Below are positions 35,975 through 44,606 of a stretch of 64,000 bases of DNA, piece by piece. Each line of letters starts with the position of its first letter. Within the stretch, counting starts at the first letter, position 1. The stretch is from positions 62,001 to 126,000 of the forward strand of contig CALEJB010000051.1 in assembly GCA_937898675.1 (NCBI GenBank). The letters run 5' to 3'. The notes beneath the pieces were generated by a model, which was not told where the DNA came from, made no database searches, and saw only the letters and a list, made by a program, of their open reading frames with translations. The position numbers and the translations under genes were made by a program. Source of the stretch: an uncultured Prevotellaceae bacterium (lineage in GTDB: Bacteria; Bacteroidota; Bacteroidia; Bacteroidales; Muribaculaceae).

Positions 35975-36159
35975 CTGCAAAATCTCCGAATATATCGCTT
36001 GAATATATGCGGTGCCGTATTAAAAATATACAACAGGGCATGCCAGCCATGCACATAGTCCACATCTCCCCCGATTTCAAAAAATAGACGCAATTGCTTG
36101 CATGGGACCAAAATTGTGCCTAATTTAGCACTCCGTAATGAAACCAATGAACCACTGAT

Positions 36160-37722
36160 ATGGAAATCACATTACCCAAAAGGATAGACGGGAAGACGCC
36201 CGACACGCTGCCCGAGAGCCGGCAGTTCACCATCATTGGCGCCAATGGCTCGGGCAAGAGCCGCTTTTGCTCCCAGCTGATGACCGAGTTGGGCGACAAG
36301 GCCTACCGCATCTCGGCGCTCAAGGCGCTGTTCCCCTCCAGCACCTCCGGCACGCCGACCAAGGGTTCTATCGACGACATGTTCAACCGCATGAACGATG
36401 CCAACCCGCTGGTCAAGAACAATGCCAGCACCGAGTTTGACAAGCTGTTCTCTATCATGCTTGCCGACGAGTTCCGCGACCTGATGAGTTTCAAGGCCCA
36501 CCAGCTCATGGGCGATGACATCGAGTTCCCCAAGACCAAGCTTGACATCACTGTCAAAAAGTGGCAGCAGGTGTTCCCCAAGAACAAGGTGCTGCGCGAG
36601 AATGGCAAACTCGTGTTCTCCAAGGAGGGCAACGAGGACAAATACACCTCGCTGCGCCTGAGCGACGGCGAGAAGAGCGTGCTCTACTACATCGGCGCCG
36701 TGCTGTATGCCATGCCCGATGCGGTCATCCTCGTTGATGACCCCGAGACCTTTATCCACAGCAGCATCATGCGCACGCTGTGGAATGTGATTGAGGGCAT
36801 GCGCCCCGACTGCACATTCATCTACAACACCCACGATGTCAACTTTGCCTCGTCGCGCACCGACAACATGTGCGTGTGGGTCAAGTCCTTCGACCCCGAG
36901 AAGGCGGCATGGGACTATGAGGTGATGACCTCGAGCCGCGACCTCGACGACGGCCTGCTTGACCTGCTGGGCAGCCGCAAGCCGGTGCTCTTTATCGAGG
37001 GCGACGACCACCACAGCATCGACTCCAGGCTCTACCCGCTCATCTTCCCCGAGTACACCGTCAAGCCCCTGGGCAGCTGCAACAAGGTCATCGAGACGGT
37101 GCGCTCGTTTGGCGACCTCAAGGGTTTCCACCAGCTCGACAGCCGCGGCATCGTGGATCGCGACCGTCGCAACGACACCGAGGTGGAATACCTGCGCAAG
37201 AAAAACATCCTCGTGCCCGAGGTGGCCGAGGTGGAGAATATACTCATGCTCGAGGGCGTTATCCGCGCCGTGGCGCGCTACAAGAAGCGCAACCCCGACA
37301 TCGTGTTCCCAAAGGTCAAGAACCGCGTCATCAACATGTTCCGCAACGAGCTCAAGCAGCAGGCGCTGATGCATGTGCGCCACCGCGTGAAGCACGACGT
37401 GGAGATGCGCATCGACATGAAGTTCCGCACCATCAACGCGCTCGAGGAGCACATGGTGGACCTGGTGCAGGAAATCAACCCGCGCGGCCTGTACGACCAG
37501 TTGTGCCGCGAGTTCCATGTCTATGAGGACAATAACGACTATGCCAACGTGCTCAAGGTCTTTAACCAAAAGCTGATGCTGGGCGAGAGCAACGTGGCCA
37601 CGCTGTGCGGCTTCAAGGGCAAGGACGAGTACATACGCGGCGTGCTCAACATCCTCAAGGGCAACAGCCGCGAGGCCGACGACATCCGCAAGGCCATCAA
37701 GCAATGCTTCGGCATCGAGTGA
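36160..37722 (+). CDS. Single-chain AAA (ABC-type) ATPase with DUF4435/TOPRIM-like C-terminus
   Basis: 520 residues. Residues 1-265 are a compact ABC-type ATPase: Walker A GANGSGKS at 27-34, signature LSDGE at 167-171, Walker B ILVDDPE ending at E196, and H-loop THD at 224-226. Residues 270-520 look like DUF4435, a TOPRIM-like nuclease domain: E280 in FIEGDD, D333 and D335 in VDRDRR, E359 in EVENIL. ATPase plus DUF4435 is the composition of the PARIS anti-phage system (AriA and AriB), known as two genes or one fused gene, and it also recalls OLD-family nucleases. Base composition matches the chromosome and no other defence gene is adjacent, so the defence role is an inference. It has its own terminator. 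Confidence 0.8.
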   Translation: MEITLPKRIDGKTPDTLPESRQFTIIGANGSGKSRFCSQLMTELGDKAYRISALKALFPSSTSGTPTKGSIDDMFNRMNDANPLVKNNASTEFDKLFSIMLADEFRDLMSFKAHQLMGDDIEFPKTKLDITVKKWQQVFPKNKVLRENGKLVFSKEGNEDKYTSLRLSDGEKSVLYYIGAVLYAMPDAVILVDDPETFIHSSIMRTLWNVIEGMRPDCTFIYNTHDVNFASSRTDNMCVWVKSFDPEKAAWDYEVMTSSRDLDDGLLDLLGSRKPVLFIEGDDHHSIDSRLYPLIFPEYTVKPLGSCNKVIETVRSFGDLKGFHQLDSRGIVDRDRRNDTEVEYLRKKNILVPEVAEVENILMLEGVIRAVARYKKRNPDIVFPKVKNRVINMFRNELKQQALMHVRHRVKHDVEMRIDMKFRTINALEEHMVDLVQEINPRGLYDQLCREFHVYEDNNDYANVLKVFNQKLMLGESNVATLCGFKGKDEYIRGVLNILKGNSREADDIRKAIKQCFGIE

Positions 37723-37799
37723 CCCTCGCATGGAAACCCTGCGGGGCTAATAACTTGCTCTGAAACAGGTTTACAAAATAGTAGCAAAAAACAGGAATA

Positions 37800-37825
37800 A
37801 AAACGCCACTTGCGAGTGGCGTTTT
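37800..37825. terminator. Bidirectional terminator between the AAA-DUF4435 gene and the MATE gene
   Basis: A perfect 11-bp stem (AAAACGCCACT at 37800-37810 with 37815-37825), loop TGCG, carries A-run and T-run on opposite sides, so it works for both convergent genes. Confidence 0.85.
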
Positions 37826-37830
37826 CTCAT

Positions 37831-39201
37831 TTATTGTTCAAGTGGCTTCGCTGGCGCAGATGCCGCGCTGAGGTTGAAGCGGTGCTTGATGAATGCCGTG
37901 ATGACAAACGAGGCAAAGTCGCTGGCGGGCAGCGAGGCCCACACACCGTCGAGTCCCCAGAGGCTGGATAAAATCAGCATCATGGGCAGCAGGAACAGCA
38001 GCTGGCGCGACAACGACAGGAAGATGCTGATGCGCACCTTGCCGATGGTCTGGAAAAAGTTGGTGACCGTAGCCTGGTAGCCGATGACGGGGAATACAAT
38101 CATGTTGATGCGTATGCCGCGCACCGTGATGTCTATCAACTCCTTGTCGCTGGTGAACAGGCGGGCGCACGGGCCTGGCAGCAACTCGCCGCACAGCCAT
38201 CCCACGGTCATCGCCGCGGTCGAGGCCAGCACCGCCAGCTTCACGACCTGCTTGACGCGGTCAAAGTTCTTGGCGCCGTAGTTATAGCCGGCAATGGGCT
38301 GCATGCCCTGGCAGATGCCGATGACCACCATGAAGAACACAAACCCGAAGCGGTTGGCGATGCCATAGGCACCCACCGACAGGTCGCCGCCGTTGGCCAG
38401 CAGGGCGTTGTTCATGAAGATGGTCACCACACACCCCGTGATGTTCATCGCAAAGGGCGATATGCCGATGCTCACCACCTCCTTGACAATGGCCTTGACG
38501 GGCTTGATGAAGCGCCACTCGAGGTGCAGCAGTTCGCGCTTGCGCGAGAATGTCCACAACTGCCACGACAGCACGATCACCTGGGCGATTATCGTCGCGA
38601 TTGCCGCGCCCTTCACACCCATGTGCAGCGGCCAGATGAAGATGGGGTCCAGGATGGTGTTCAGTGCCACCGTCACAATGGTCGCCACCATGGCCTGCCG
38701 CGGCTTGCTCGCCGCCCGCAGCGCCGCGTTCAGGCCCAGGTACAGGTGCGTCACCACATTGCCCAGCAGGATAATCATCATGTAGTCGTGGGCATGGGGC
38801 AGCGTCTGTTCGCTGGCGCCGAAGAACCGGAGAATCGGGTCAAGGAAGATGATGCCAAGGATGCCCACCGCCAGGCCGATGATGACATTGAGCGCCACCA
38901 TGTTGCCCAGCACATTCTGGGCCTTGGCATATTGCCGCTGCCCCAGGCGCAGCGACATCATCGTCGAGCCGCCGATGCCCACTGCCGCGCCAAAGGCCGC
39001 GCCAATGTTCATGAACGGGAACGAAATGCCCAGCCCGGCGAGTGCCATGGGCCCCACGCCGTGCCCGATGAAGATGCTGTCCACCATGTTGTACAGCGAC
39101 GACGCGGTCATCGCGATAACGCCCGGCAAGGCATACTGCAACAGCAGTTTGCCCACGGGCTGCTTGCCCAGCGCCAATGTTGCTTCCTTGTTGTCCTTCA
39201 T
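37831..39201 (-). CDS. MATE-family multidrug efflux pump
   Basis: 456 residues with twelve membrane helices in two repeated halves (about 15-200 and 235-440). Typical MATE pieces are ALPGVIAMTASSLYNMVDSIFIG in helix 1-2 and GICQGMQPIAGYNYGAKNFDRV near helix 7-8. The MepA-like subgroup of Bacteroidales fits best. It exports cationic drugs in exchange for Na+ or H+, by family; the substrate cannot be read. It has its own promoter and shares a terminator with the AAA-DUF4435 gene. Confidence 0.9.
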   Translation of the reverse strand: MKDNKEATLALGKQPVGKLLLQYALPGVIAMTASSLYNMVDSIFIGHGVGPMALAGLGISFPFMNIGAAFGAAVGIGGSTMMSLRLGQRQYAKAQNVLGNMVALNVIIGLAVGILGIIFLDPILRFFGASEQTLPHAHDYMMIILLGNVVTHLYLGLNAALRAASKPRQAMVATIVTVALNTILDPIFIWPLHMGVKGAAIATIIAQVIVLSWQLWTFSRKRELLHLEWRFIKPVKAIVKEVVSIGISPFAMNITGCVVTIFMNNALLANGGDLSVGAYGIANRFGFVFFMVVIGICQGMQPIAGYNYGAKNFDRVKQVVKLAVLASTAAMTVGWLCGELLPGPCARLFTSDKELIDITVRGIRINMIVFPVIGYQATVTNFFQTIGKVRISIFLSLSRQLLFLLPMMLILSSLWGLDGVWASLPASDFASFVITAFIKHRFNLSAASAPAKPLEQ

Positions 39202-39211
39202 AATTCGGGTG

Positions 39212-39219
39212 CAAAGTTA
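39212..39219 (-). promoter_or_regulatory. -7 box for the MATE gene
   Basis: Read leftward the bases are TAACTTTG. It ends 10 bp before the start codon at 39201, so the leader is very short. Confidence 0.55.
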
Positions 39220-39316
39220 CAAAAAGTTGGCTGTTTGCCGGCAATATCGGCAACACCATTTACGACGGCATGCAAAACTATGGACGCAATCGCATGAAGT
39301 TTTCAAGAAATTTCAC

Positions 39317-39324
39317 TACTTTTG
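39317..39324 (+). promoter_or_regulatory. -7 box for the glycosyltransferase gene
   Basis: TACTTTTG matches TAnnTTTG. It makes the in-frame ATG at 39326 an unlikely start and supports the one at 39353. Confidence 0.55.
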
Positions 39325-39352
39325 CATGCCAAACAAGAAACAATCAGCAACG

Positions 39353-40348
39353 ATGCCCTATTTCTCAGTGATAGTGCCGGTCTATAACCGGCGTGACGAG
39401 GTCGATGACCTGCTGGCCAGCCTGGCCAGGCAGACCGACAAGGACTTTGAAGTCATCCTTGTGGAGGACGGCTCCACCGAGCGCTGCGACGACATTGCCC
39501 TGCGCTACGACCGTGACCTGGACCTGCGGTACTTTTGGAAACCCAACGAGGGCCGCTCCATTGCCCGCAACTACGGCCTGGAGCGCGCCGCGGGGCGGTA
39601 CTTCGTGTTCTTTGACAGCGACTGCGTTATCCCCGAGGACTATTTCAAGACCCTGGGCCGCGAACTCGCCAACGACTATGTGCCGTGCTTTGGCGGTCCC
39701 GACGCCGCCAGCGACGACTTTACCGACGTGCAGAAGGCCATCTCCTTCTCCATGACGTCGTTCCTGACCACTGGCGGCATACGCGGCGGCAAGGTGCAGA
39801 TGGAGAAATTTGTGCCCCGCTCGTTCAACATGGGCTATTCGAGGGAAGTGTATGAAAAGGTGGGCGGTTTTCGCGAGATGTTCAGCGAGGACATCGACAT
39901 GAGCACGCGCGTGCGGCAGGCGGGGTTCGGCATCAGGCTCATACGCCCCGCATTTGTCTATCACAAGCGCCGCGCCACCCTGGCCAAGTTCGCCAGGCAG
40001 ACCTACGTCTTCGGCATGTCGCGCATCACCCTCAAACTGCTATACCCCGACAGTCTCAAGGCCGTGCACTGCCTGCCCGCCGTGTTTGTCGCGGGCTGCG
40101 TCGCCCTGCTGCTGCTGTCGCTGTGGCACTGGTGGTTCATCCTGCCCATCGTGCTGTATGCCGTGATGCTGTTCGTGGCCGCGCTGCATGAGACCAAGAG
40201 CCTGAAAATCTCCTGTCTGGCAGTCGCTGCCAGCTTCACCCAGCTGTGCAGCTACGGCTGGGGATTCATCAAGGCATGGGTGTGGAAAATCCTGCTGCGC
40301 CACGGCCGCGACATCGAGCAGGAAGTGGAAATGCGCCGCGGCAAGTAA
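39353..40348 (+). CDS. Family 2 glycosyltransferase
   Basis: 331 residues. The GT-A fold starts at once (FSVIVPVYNRRDEVDDLLASL), with VEDGS (37-41), the metal-binding DSD at 88-90 and SEDIDMSTR, which carries the catalytic base region. Two membrane helices follow at about 243-285 (VFVAGCVALLLLSLWHWW and neighbours), then a basic tail, so it is anchored in the inner membrane with its catalytic domain in the cytosol. Donor and acceptor are unknown. radC begins 12 bp downstream. Confidence 0.9.
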   Translation: MPYFSVIVPVYNRRDEVDDLLASLARQTDKDFEVILVEDGSTERCDDIALRYDRDLDLRYFWKPNEGRSIARNYGLERAAGRYFVFFDSDCVIPEDYFKTLGRELANDYVPCFGGPDAASDDFTDVQKAISFSMTSFLTTGGIRGGKVQMEKFVPRSFNMGYSREVYEKVGGFREMFSEDIDMSTRVRQAGFGIRLIRPAFVYHKRRATLAKFARQTYVFGMSRITLKLLYPDSLKAVHCLPAVFVAGCVALLLLSLWHWWFILPIVLYAVMLFVAALHETKSLKISCLAVAASFTQLCSYGWGFIKAWVWKILLRHGRDIEQEVEMRRGK

Positions 40349-40360
40349 ACAGGACCGACG

Positions 40361-41089
40361 ATGGACGACAACCAACAAAAACAGGCGCTTGCCGGCAGCC
40401 GCAACATCAAGGAGACCGTCCCCGAGGAGGACCGTCCGCGCGAGAAGGCCAAGCGCCTGGGCTTCGCCGCCCTGTCAACCGCCGAACTGCTCGCCATACT
40501 GGTCAGGATGGGCACGCCGGGCGAATCGGTGGTGGACCTGTGCCAGCGCATCCTGCGCGACAACGACGGCAAACTCTACCTCATTGCCCGCAAGGGCATC
40601 AGCAACCTGGCGAAGAACTATCACGGCATCGGCGAGGTCAAGGCCATCGAAATCCTCGCCGCGCTCGAACTCGCACGCCGCTACCAGCAGGAGGAATTTG
40701 ACGACCGCTTCCAGGTGCGCAGCAGCGAGGACGCCTACCGCTACCTGCGGCCAAGCATGGAGCATCTCGACCACGAGGAGCTCCTCGTCGTGCTACTCAA
40801 CCACGCCAAGCAGGTCGAGGAGTGCGTGCGCGTGAGCAGCGGCGGCACCGCCATGACCGTCGCCGACATCAAGATGATACTGCGCCCCGCCATCGAGCGC
40901 CTGGCGTCGGGCATCGTGCTCGCCCACAACCATCCCAGCGACAATCCCACCCCCAGCGCCATGGACGACCGCCTTACCGACCGCGTCCGCCAGGCCTGCG
41001 CCGTCATGGACATCCAGCTGGTGGACCACATCATCGTGTGCCGCGGCGGCCGCTACTACAGCTACGCCGACCACGGCAGGTTGCAGTGA
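40361..41089 (+). CDS. radC: RadC-family JAB/MPN-domain protein
   Basis: 242 residues. An N-terminal helix-hairpin-helix part (about 60-100, KGISNLAKNYHGIGEVKA) precedes the JAMM metal site: HNHPSDNPTPSAMDD with H189, H191 and D202. The role is uncertain; the old link to recombination repair is disputed, and the fold is that of a deubiquitinase-like metalloprotease. No mobile-element genes are next to it. Probably co-transcribed with the glycosyltransferase. Confidence 0.92.
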   Translation: MDDNQQKQALAGSRNIKETVPEEDRPREKAKRLGFAALSTAELLAILVRMGTPGESVVDLCQRILRDNDGKLYLIARKGISNLAKNYHGIGEVKAIEILAALELARRYQQEEFDDRFQVRSSEDAYRYLRPSMEHLDHEELLVVLLNHAKQVEECVRVSSGGTAMTVADIKMILRPAIERLASGIVLAHNHPSDNPTPSAMDDRLTDRVRQACAVMDIQLVDHIIVCRGGRYYSYADHGRLQ

Positions 41090-41251
41090 CGCTGAAAACT
41101 CCGTATTACAAAAAAGGTATCCCTCGCCAAACGGCAAGGCCAAAAAAGAATAAATTTGGCCGTGTCGGCATCATCGTTGCATTAAAGAGGCGCGTCAGGA
41201 AGGCAGCGCGTCAGGGCGCGAGGGGCACTGGCGAAGTGGGAGTGGTTGCGG

Positions 41252-41806
41252 TCACTGGGCGGGGTGCTCGGCGAGGTAGCGCCACAGGGGGGCGGCCATG
41301 AGGGCCTGGAGTTGGCGGTTGTCGTGCATCATGGATTCTACTTCGGCGCGGGTGAGCAGCAGCACGGCGATGTCCTCACCGGGGTCAAGATGCTGGTCGC
41401 CAATGTGTTCCACGCCCTCGGCCAAGAAGCAGTGGGTGATGTTGTTGCAGATGCTGGGATTCTGGCCCACGGTCATGATTTCGCGCCAGGTGCCGCCGCC
41501 GTAGCCGGTTTCCTCGGCCAGTTCGCGCCGTGCGGCGTCGATGGGTGCCTCGCCGGGCTCCACCACGCCGGCGCACAGCTCGTCGAGCACCACATCCATG
41601 GCGTGGCGGTACTGGCGCACGAACACAAAGCGCCCCTCGCCGTCGATGGCGATGACGTTGACCCACTCGGGGTATTCCAGCACATAGTGCTCGGGGTTGA
41701 CGCGCCCGTCGGGCAGCAGCACCTTGTCCACGCGCGCGGTGAGCCAGGGCCGCCTGATGATGTAGCGGCTCTCGAGCGTGGTCCACTTCTTGATTTCCTT
41801 GGCCAT
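41252..41806 (-). CDS. NUDIX hydrolase (ADP-ribose pyrophosphatase-like)
   Basis: 184 residues. The NUDIX box G-x5-E-x7-REUxEExGU is complete at residues 80-102 (RELAEETGY inside it). The N-terminal strand region (YIIRRPWLTARVDKVLLPDGR) and FVRQYRHAMDVVLDELCAG fit the ADP-sugar pyrophosphatase subgroup. Cytosolic clean-up of nucleotide sugars is the likely role; the exact substrate is unknown. Confidence 0.9.
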   Translation of the reverse strand: MAKEIKKWTTLESRYIIRRPWLTARVDKVLLPDGRVNPEHYVLEYPEWVNVIAIDGEGRFVFVRQYRHAMDVVLDELCAGVVEPGEAPIDAARRELAEETGYGGGTWREIMTVGQNPSICNNITHCFLAEGVEHIGDQHLDPGEDIAVLLLTRAEVESMMHDNRQLQALMAAPLWRYLAEHPAQ

Positions 41807-41876
41807 AATGATTGCGTATTTAATAATTATATAACGTATTATTGCGCTCGATGGTACCCGATTTGGAAAAAATCTG

Positions 41877-41884
41877 TAACTTTG
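41877..41884 (+). promoter_or_regulatory. -7 box for the UpxY-gmd-fcl operon
   Basis: TAACTTTG ends 6 bp before the ATG at 41891, so the predicted mRNA is practically leaderless. The TTTGG at 41862-41866 is too close to serve as -33. Confidence 0.55.
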
Positions 41885-41890
41885 CGGTCA

Positions 41891-42433
41891 ATGGACATGA
41901 AGGCGACAGGCGCGGAGATGCTGTGGTATGCCCTGCGGGCGACCTATAACCGTGAGCTCAAGGTCAAGAAGGACCTTGACGCGCGCGGCATTGCCTGCTT
42001 TGTGCCCATGCAGTACCGCCGCGAGGAGCGGGACGGCAAGATGGTGAAGCACCTGGTGCCCAGCGTGCACAACCTCATCTTTGTGCACGCCACGCCGGCG
42101 GTCATGAAGGGGTACAAGGCAACGACCGCCATGCCCGTGCGCTACATCATGAACCGCGAGACGCGCCGGCCCATCACCGTGCCCGCGCGCGAGATGGACA
42201 ACTTTATCAAGGTGGCGGGCACCTACGACCCTAAGCTCGTGTGGCTCGATCCCGAGCCGGGCGACTTTGCCCGCGGCGACCGCGTGAGGGTGCTGGGCGG
42301 CGTGTTTGCCGGCGCCGAAGGGGTGCTGGTGCGCGTCAAGGGCGACCGCCGCGTGGTGGTCAGCGTCGAGGGCGTCATCGCCGTCGCCACCACGTTCATC
42401 CACCCGTCGATGATAGAGAAAATCGAGGAATAA
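41891..42433 (+). CDS. UpxY/NusG-like transcription antiterminator
   Basis: 180 residues. The N-terminal NGN-type domain (about 9-105) begins EMLWYALRATYNRELKVKKDLD, and the C-terminal KOW-type domain (about 125-180) contains GDRVRVLGGVFAGAEGVLVR. In Bacteroides, UpxY proteins head capsular polysaccharide operons and allow RNA polymerase to read through them. Here only gmd and fcl follow, 21 bp downstream. An ATG at 41897 is an alternative start. Confidence 0.88.
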   Translation: MDMKATGAEMLWYALRATYNRELKVKKDLDARGIACFVPMQYRREERDGKMVKHLVPSVHNLIFVHATPAVMKGYKATTAMPVRYIMNRETRRPITVPAREMDNFIKVAGTYDPKLVWLDPEPGDFARGDRVRVLGGVFAGAEGVLVRVKGDRRVVVSVEGVIAVATTFIHPSMIEKIEE

Positions 42434-42454
42434 CAACATCAACATCATATCACA

Positions 42455-43516
42455 ATGGACAACAAAACGCAAAAAGTCGCACTCATCACAGGCATCACCG
42501 GCCAGGACGGTTCCTATCTGGCCGAGTTCCTGTTGGAAAAAGGCTATGAAGTGCACGGCGTGCTGCGCCGCAGCAGCACTTTCAACACCGGGCGCATCGA
42601 GCACCTGTACCTCAACGAGTGGGTGCGCGACATGAAACAGAGCCGCCGCGTGAACCTGCACTACGGCGACATGACCGACAGCAGTTCGCTCATCCGCATC
42701 ATCGAGAGCATCAAGCCCGACGAAATCTACAACCTCGCGGCCCAGAGCCACGTCAAGGTGTCGTTTGACGTGCCCGAATACACCGCCGAGACCGACGCCG
42801 TTGGCACGCTGCGCCTCATTGAAGCCGTGCGCATCACTCACCGCGAGCACTTCACGCGCATCTACCAGGCCAGCACCAGCGAACTGTTTGGCAAGGTGCA
42901 GGAGGTGCCGCAGCGCGAGACCACGCCGTTCTACCCCCGCAGCCCCTACGGCTGCGCCAAGCTGTACTCCTACTGGATTATGAAAAACTACCGCGAGAGC
43001 TACGGCATGTTCTGTGCCAACGGCATCCTGTTCAACCACGAGAGCGAGCGTCGCGGCGAGACCTTTGTGACGCGCAAGATTACCATGGCGGCAGCACGCA
43101 TCGCCCGCGGCAAGCAGGACAAGCTGTACCTGGGCAACCTCAACGCCCTGCGCGACTGGGGCTATGCCAAGGACTATGTGGAGTGCATGTGGCTCATCAT
43201 GCAGCAGCCCGAGCCTGACGACTATGTCATCGCCACCGGCGAGTGCCACAGCGTCAGGGAGTTCTGCACGCTGGCGTTCCGCCATGCCGGCATCGAGCTG
43301 GAGTGGCACGGTGAGGGCGTTGACGAGCGCGGCATCGACAAGGCCACGGGACGCACGCTGGTGGAGGTGGATCCCAAGTACTTCCGCCCCGCCGAGGTGG
43401 ACCAGCTGCTGGGCGACCCCGCCAAGGCCAAGGCACAGCTGGGCTGGAACCCGCAAAAGACAAGTTTCGACGACCTGGTGCGCATCATGGTCGAGCACGA
43501 CCTGCAAAACTGCTGA
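42455..43516 (+). CDS. gmd: GDP-mannose 4,6-dehydratase
   Basis: First step from GDP-D-mannose to GDP-L-fucose. 353 residues of the extended short-chain dehydrogenase family. The NADP-binding motif GITGQDG is at 13-19; ASTSELFG and YPRSPYGCAKLYS carry the catalytic Ser/Thr, Tyr and Lys; NHESERRGETFVTRKI is the GMD signature. It lies 21 bp after the antiterminator gene and 4 bp before fcl. Confidence 0.96.
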   Translation: MDNKTQKVALITGITGQDGSYLAEFLLEKGYEVHGVLRRSSTFNTGRIEHLYLNEWVRDMKQSRRVNLHYGDMTDSSSLIRIIESIKPDEIYNLAAQSHVKVSFDVPEYTAETDAVGTLRLIEAVRITHREHFTRIYQASTSELFGKVQEVPQRETTPFYPRSPYGCAKLYSYWIMKNYRESYGMFCANGILFNHESERRGETFVTRKITMAAARIARGKQDKLYLGNLNALRDWGYAKDYVECMWLIMQQPEPDDYVIATGECHSVREFCTLAFRHAGIELEWHGEGVDERGIDKATGRTLVEVDPKYFRPAEVDQLLGDPAKAKAQLGWNPQKTSFDDLVRIMVEHDLQNC

Positions 43517-43520
43517 CACA

Positions 43521-44591
43521 ATGGACAAGAACACCAAGATATATGTGGCGGGCCACCGCGGACTGGTGGGCAGCGCCATCTGGAAGTCGCTGGAGACCAA
43601 GGGCTACACCAACCTCATCGGGCGCACCCATGCCGAACTCGACCTGATGGACAGCGCCGCCGTCAAGCGTTTCTTTGACGAGGAGCGCCCCCAGGCTGTA
43701 GTGCTGGCCGCGGCCCATGTGGGCGGCATTATGGCCAACCTCAAATACCGCGCCGACTTCATTTTCCAGAACCTTGCCATCCAGCAAAACGTCATCGGCG
43801 AGAGCTGGCGCCACGGGGTGGAGAAACTGCTCTTCCTGGGCAGCACCTGCATCTACCCGCGCGAGGCGCCGCAGCCTATCGGCGAGGGCGCCCTGCTCAC
43901 CTCGCCGCTCGAATACACCAACGAGCCCTATGCTATCGCCAAGATTGCCGGCTTGAAGATGTGCGAGAGCTTTAACCTGCAATACGGCACCAACTTTATC
44001 GCCGTTATGCCCACCAACCTGTATGGTCCGCGCGACAACTTTGACCTCGAGACCAGCCACGTCATGCCCGCCATGGTGCGCAAGATGCACCTGGCCAAAC
44101 TGCTGAACGAACAGGACTTTGACGCCATCCGCGCCGATTTGGACCGGCGGCCCGTGGAGCATGTCAACGGCAAGGCCGCCGATGAGCAGCTCATGGCAGT
44201 GCTCGCCAGATACGGCATCCTGCCCGACCGTCTGCGGCTGTGGGGCACCGGCGCGCCCATCCGCGAGTTCCTGTGGAGCGAAGACATGGCCGACGCCAGC
44301 GTCTATTGCCTGGAGCACATCGACTTTGCCGACGTGCGCGGCACGGGCGACGAGGTGCGCAACTGCCACATCAACATCGGCAGCGGCAAGGAGATTACCA
44401 TCAAGCAGTTGGCCGAACTCGTCAAGCAGACCGTGGGCTACCGTGGCACCATCGAGTGGGACAGCACCAAGCCCGACGGCACCCTCAGGAAACTCACCGA
44501 CGTGAGCCGCCTGCATGCCCTGGGCTGGCGCCACAAGATGGAAATCGATGACGGAGTCCCCGCCCTCTACAGATGGTACCTTGAGAGCTAA
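43521..44591 (+). CDS. fcl: GDP-L-fucose synthase
   Basis: Epimerises and reduces the product of Gmd to GDP-L-fucose, used for capsule or glycoprotein fucosylation. The start at 43521 follows the gmd stop by 4 bp; the frame stays open upstream inside gmd and is rejected there. GHRGLVG (11-17) is the nucleotide loop, and S108, Y137 and K141 (YAIAK) form the catalytic triad. 356 residues, with an insertion of about 30 residues around 208-240 relative to E. coli. It converges on sbcC with a 15-bp gap and no clear terminator. Confidence 0.95.
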   Translation: MDKNTKIYVAGHRGLVGSAIWKSLETKGYTNLIGRTHAELDLMDSAAVKRFFDEERPQAVVLAAAHVGGIMANLKYRADFIFQNLAIQQNVIGESWRHGVEKLLFLGSTCIYPREAPQPIGEGALLTSPLEYTNEPYAIAKIAGLKMCESFNLQYGTNFIAVMPTNLYGPRDNFDLETSHVMPAMVRKMHLAKLLNEQDFDAIRADLDRRPVEHVNGKAADEQLMAVLARYGILPDRLRLWGTGAPIREFLWSEDMADASVYCLEHIDFADVRGTGDEVRNCHINIGSGKEITIKQLAELVKQTVGYRGTIEWDSTKPDGTLRKLTDVSRLHALGWRHKMEIDDGVPALYRWYLES

Positions 44592-44606
44592 GGAAACAAA
44601 GGCGGG

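Noticed and set aside
38849..39352. Upstream extension of the glycosyltransferase frame
   Set aside because: It overlaps the MATE gene on the other strand and its promoter; the GT-A fold starts right at 39353.
40361..41089. radC as a marker of a mobile element
   Set aside because: RadC proteins are often found on integrative elements, but the neighbours here are chromosomal genes of the same composition and no repeats or integrase are near.
41151..41158. TAAATTTG, a -7-like box on the + strand after radC
   Set aside because: It points into the 3' end of the convergent NUDIX gene and no gene follows on that strand; probably chance.
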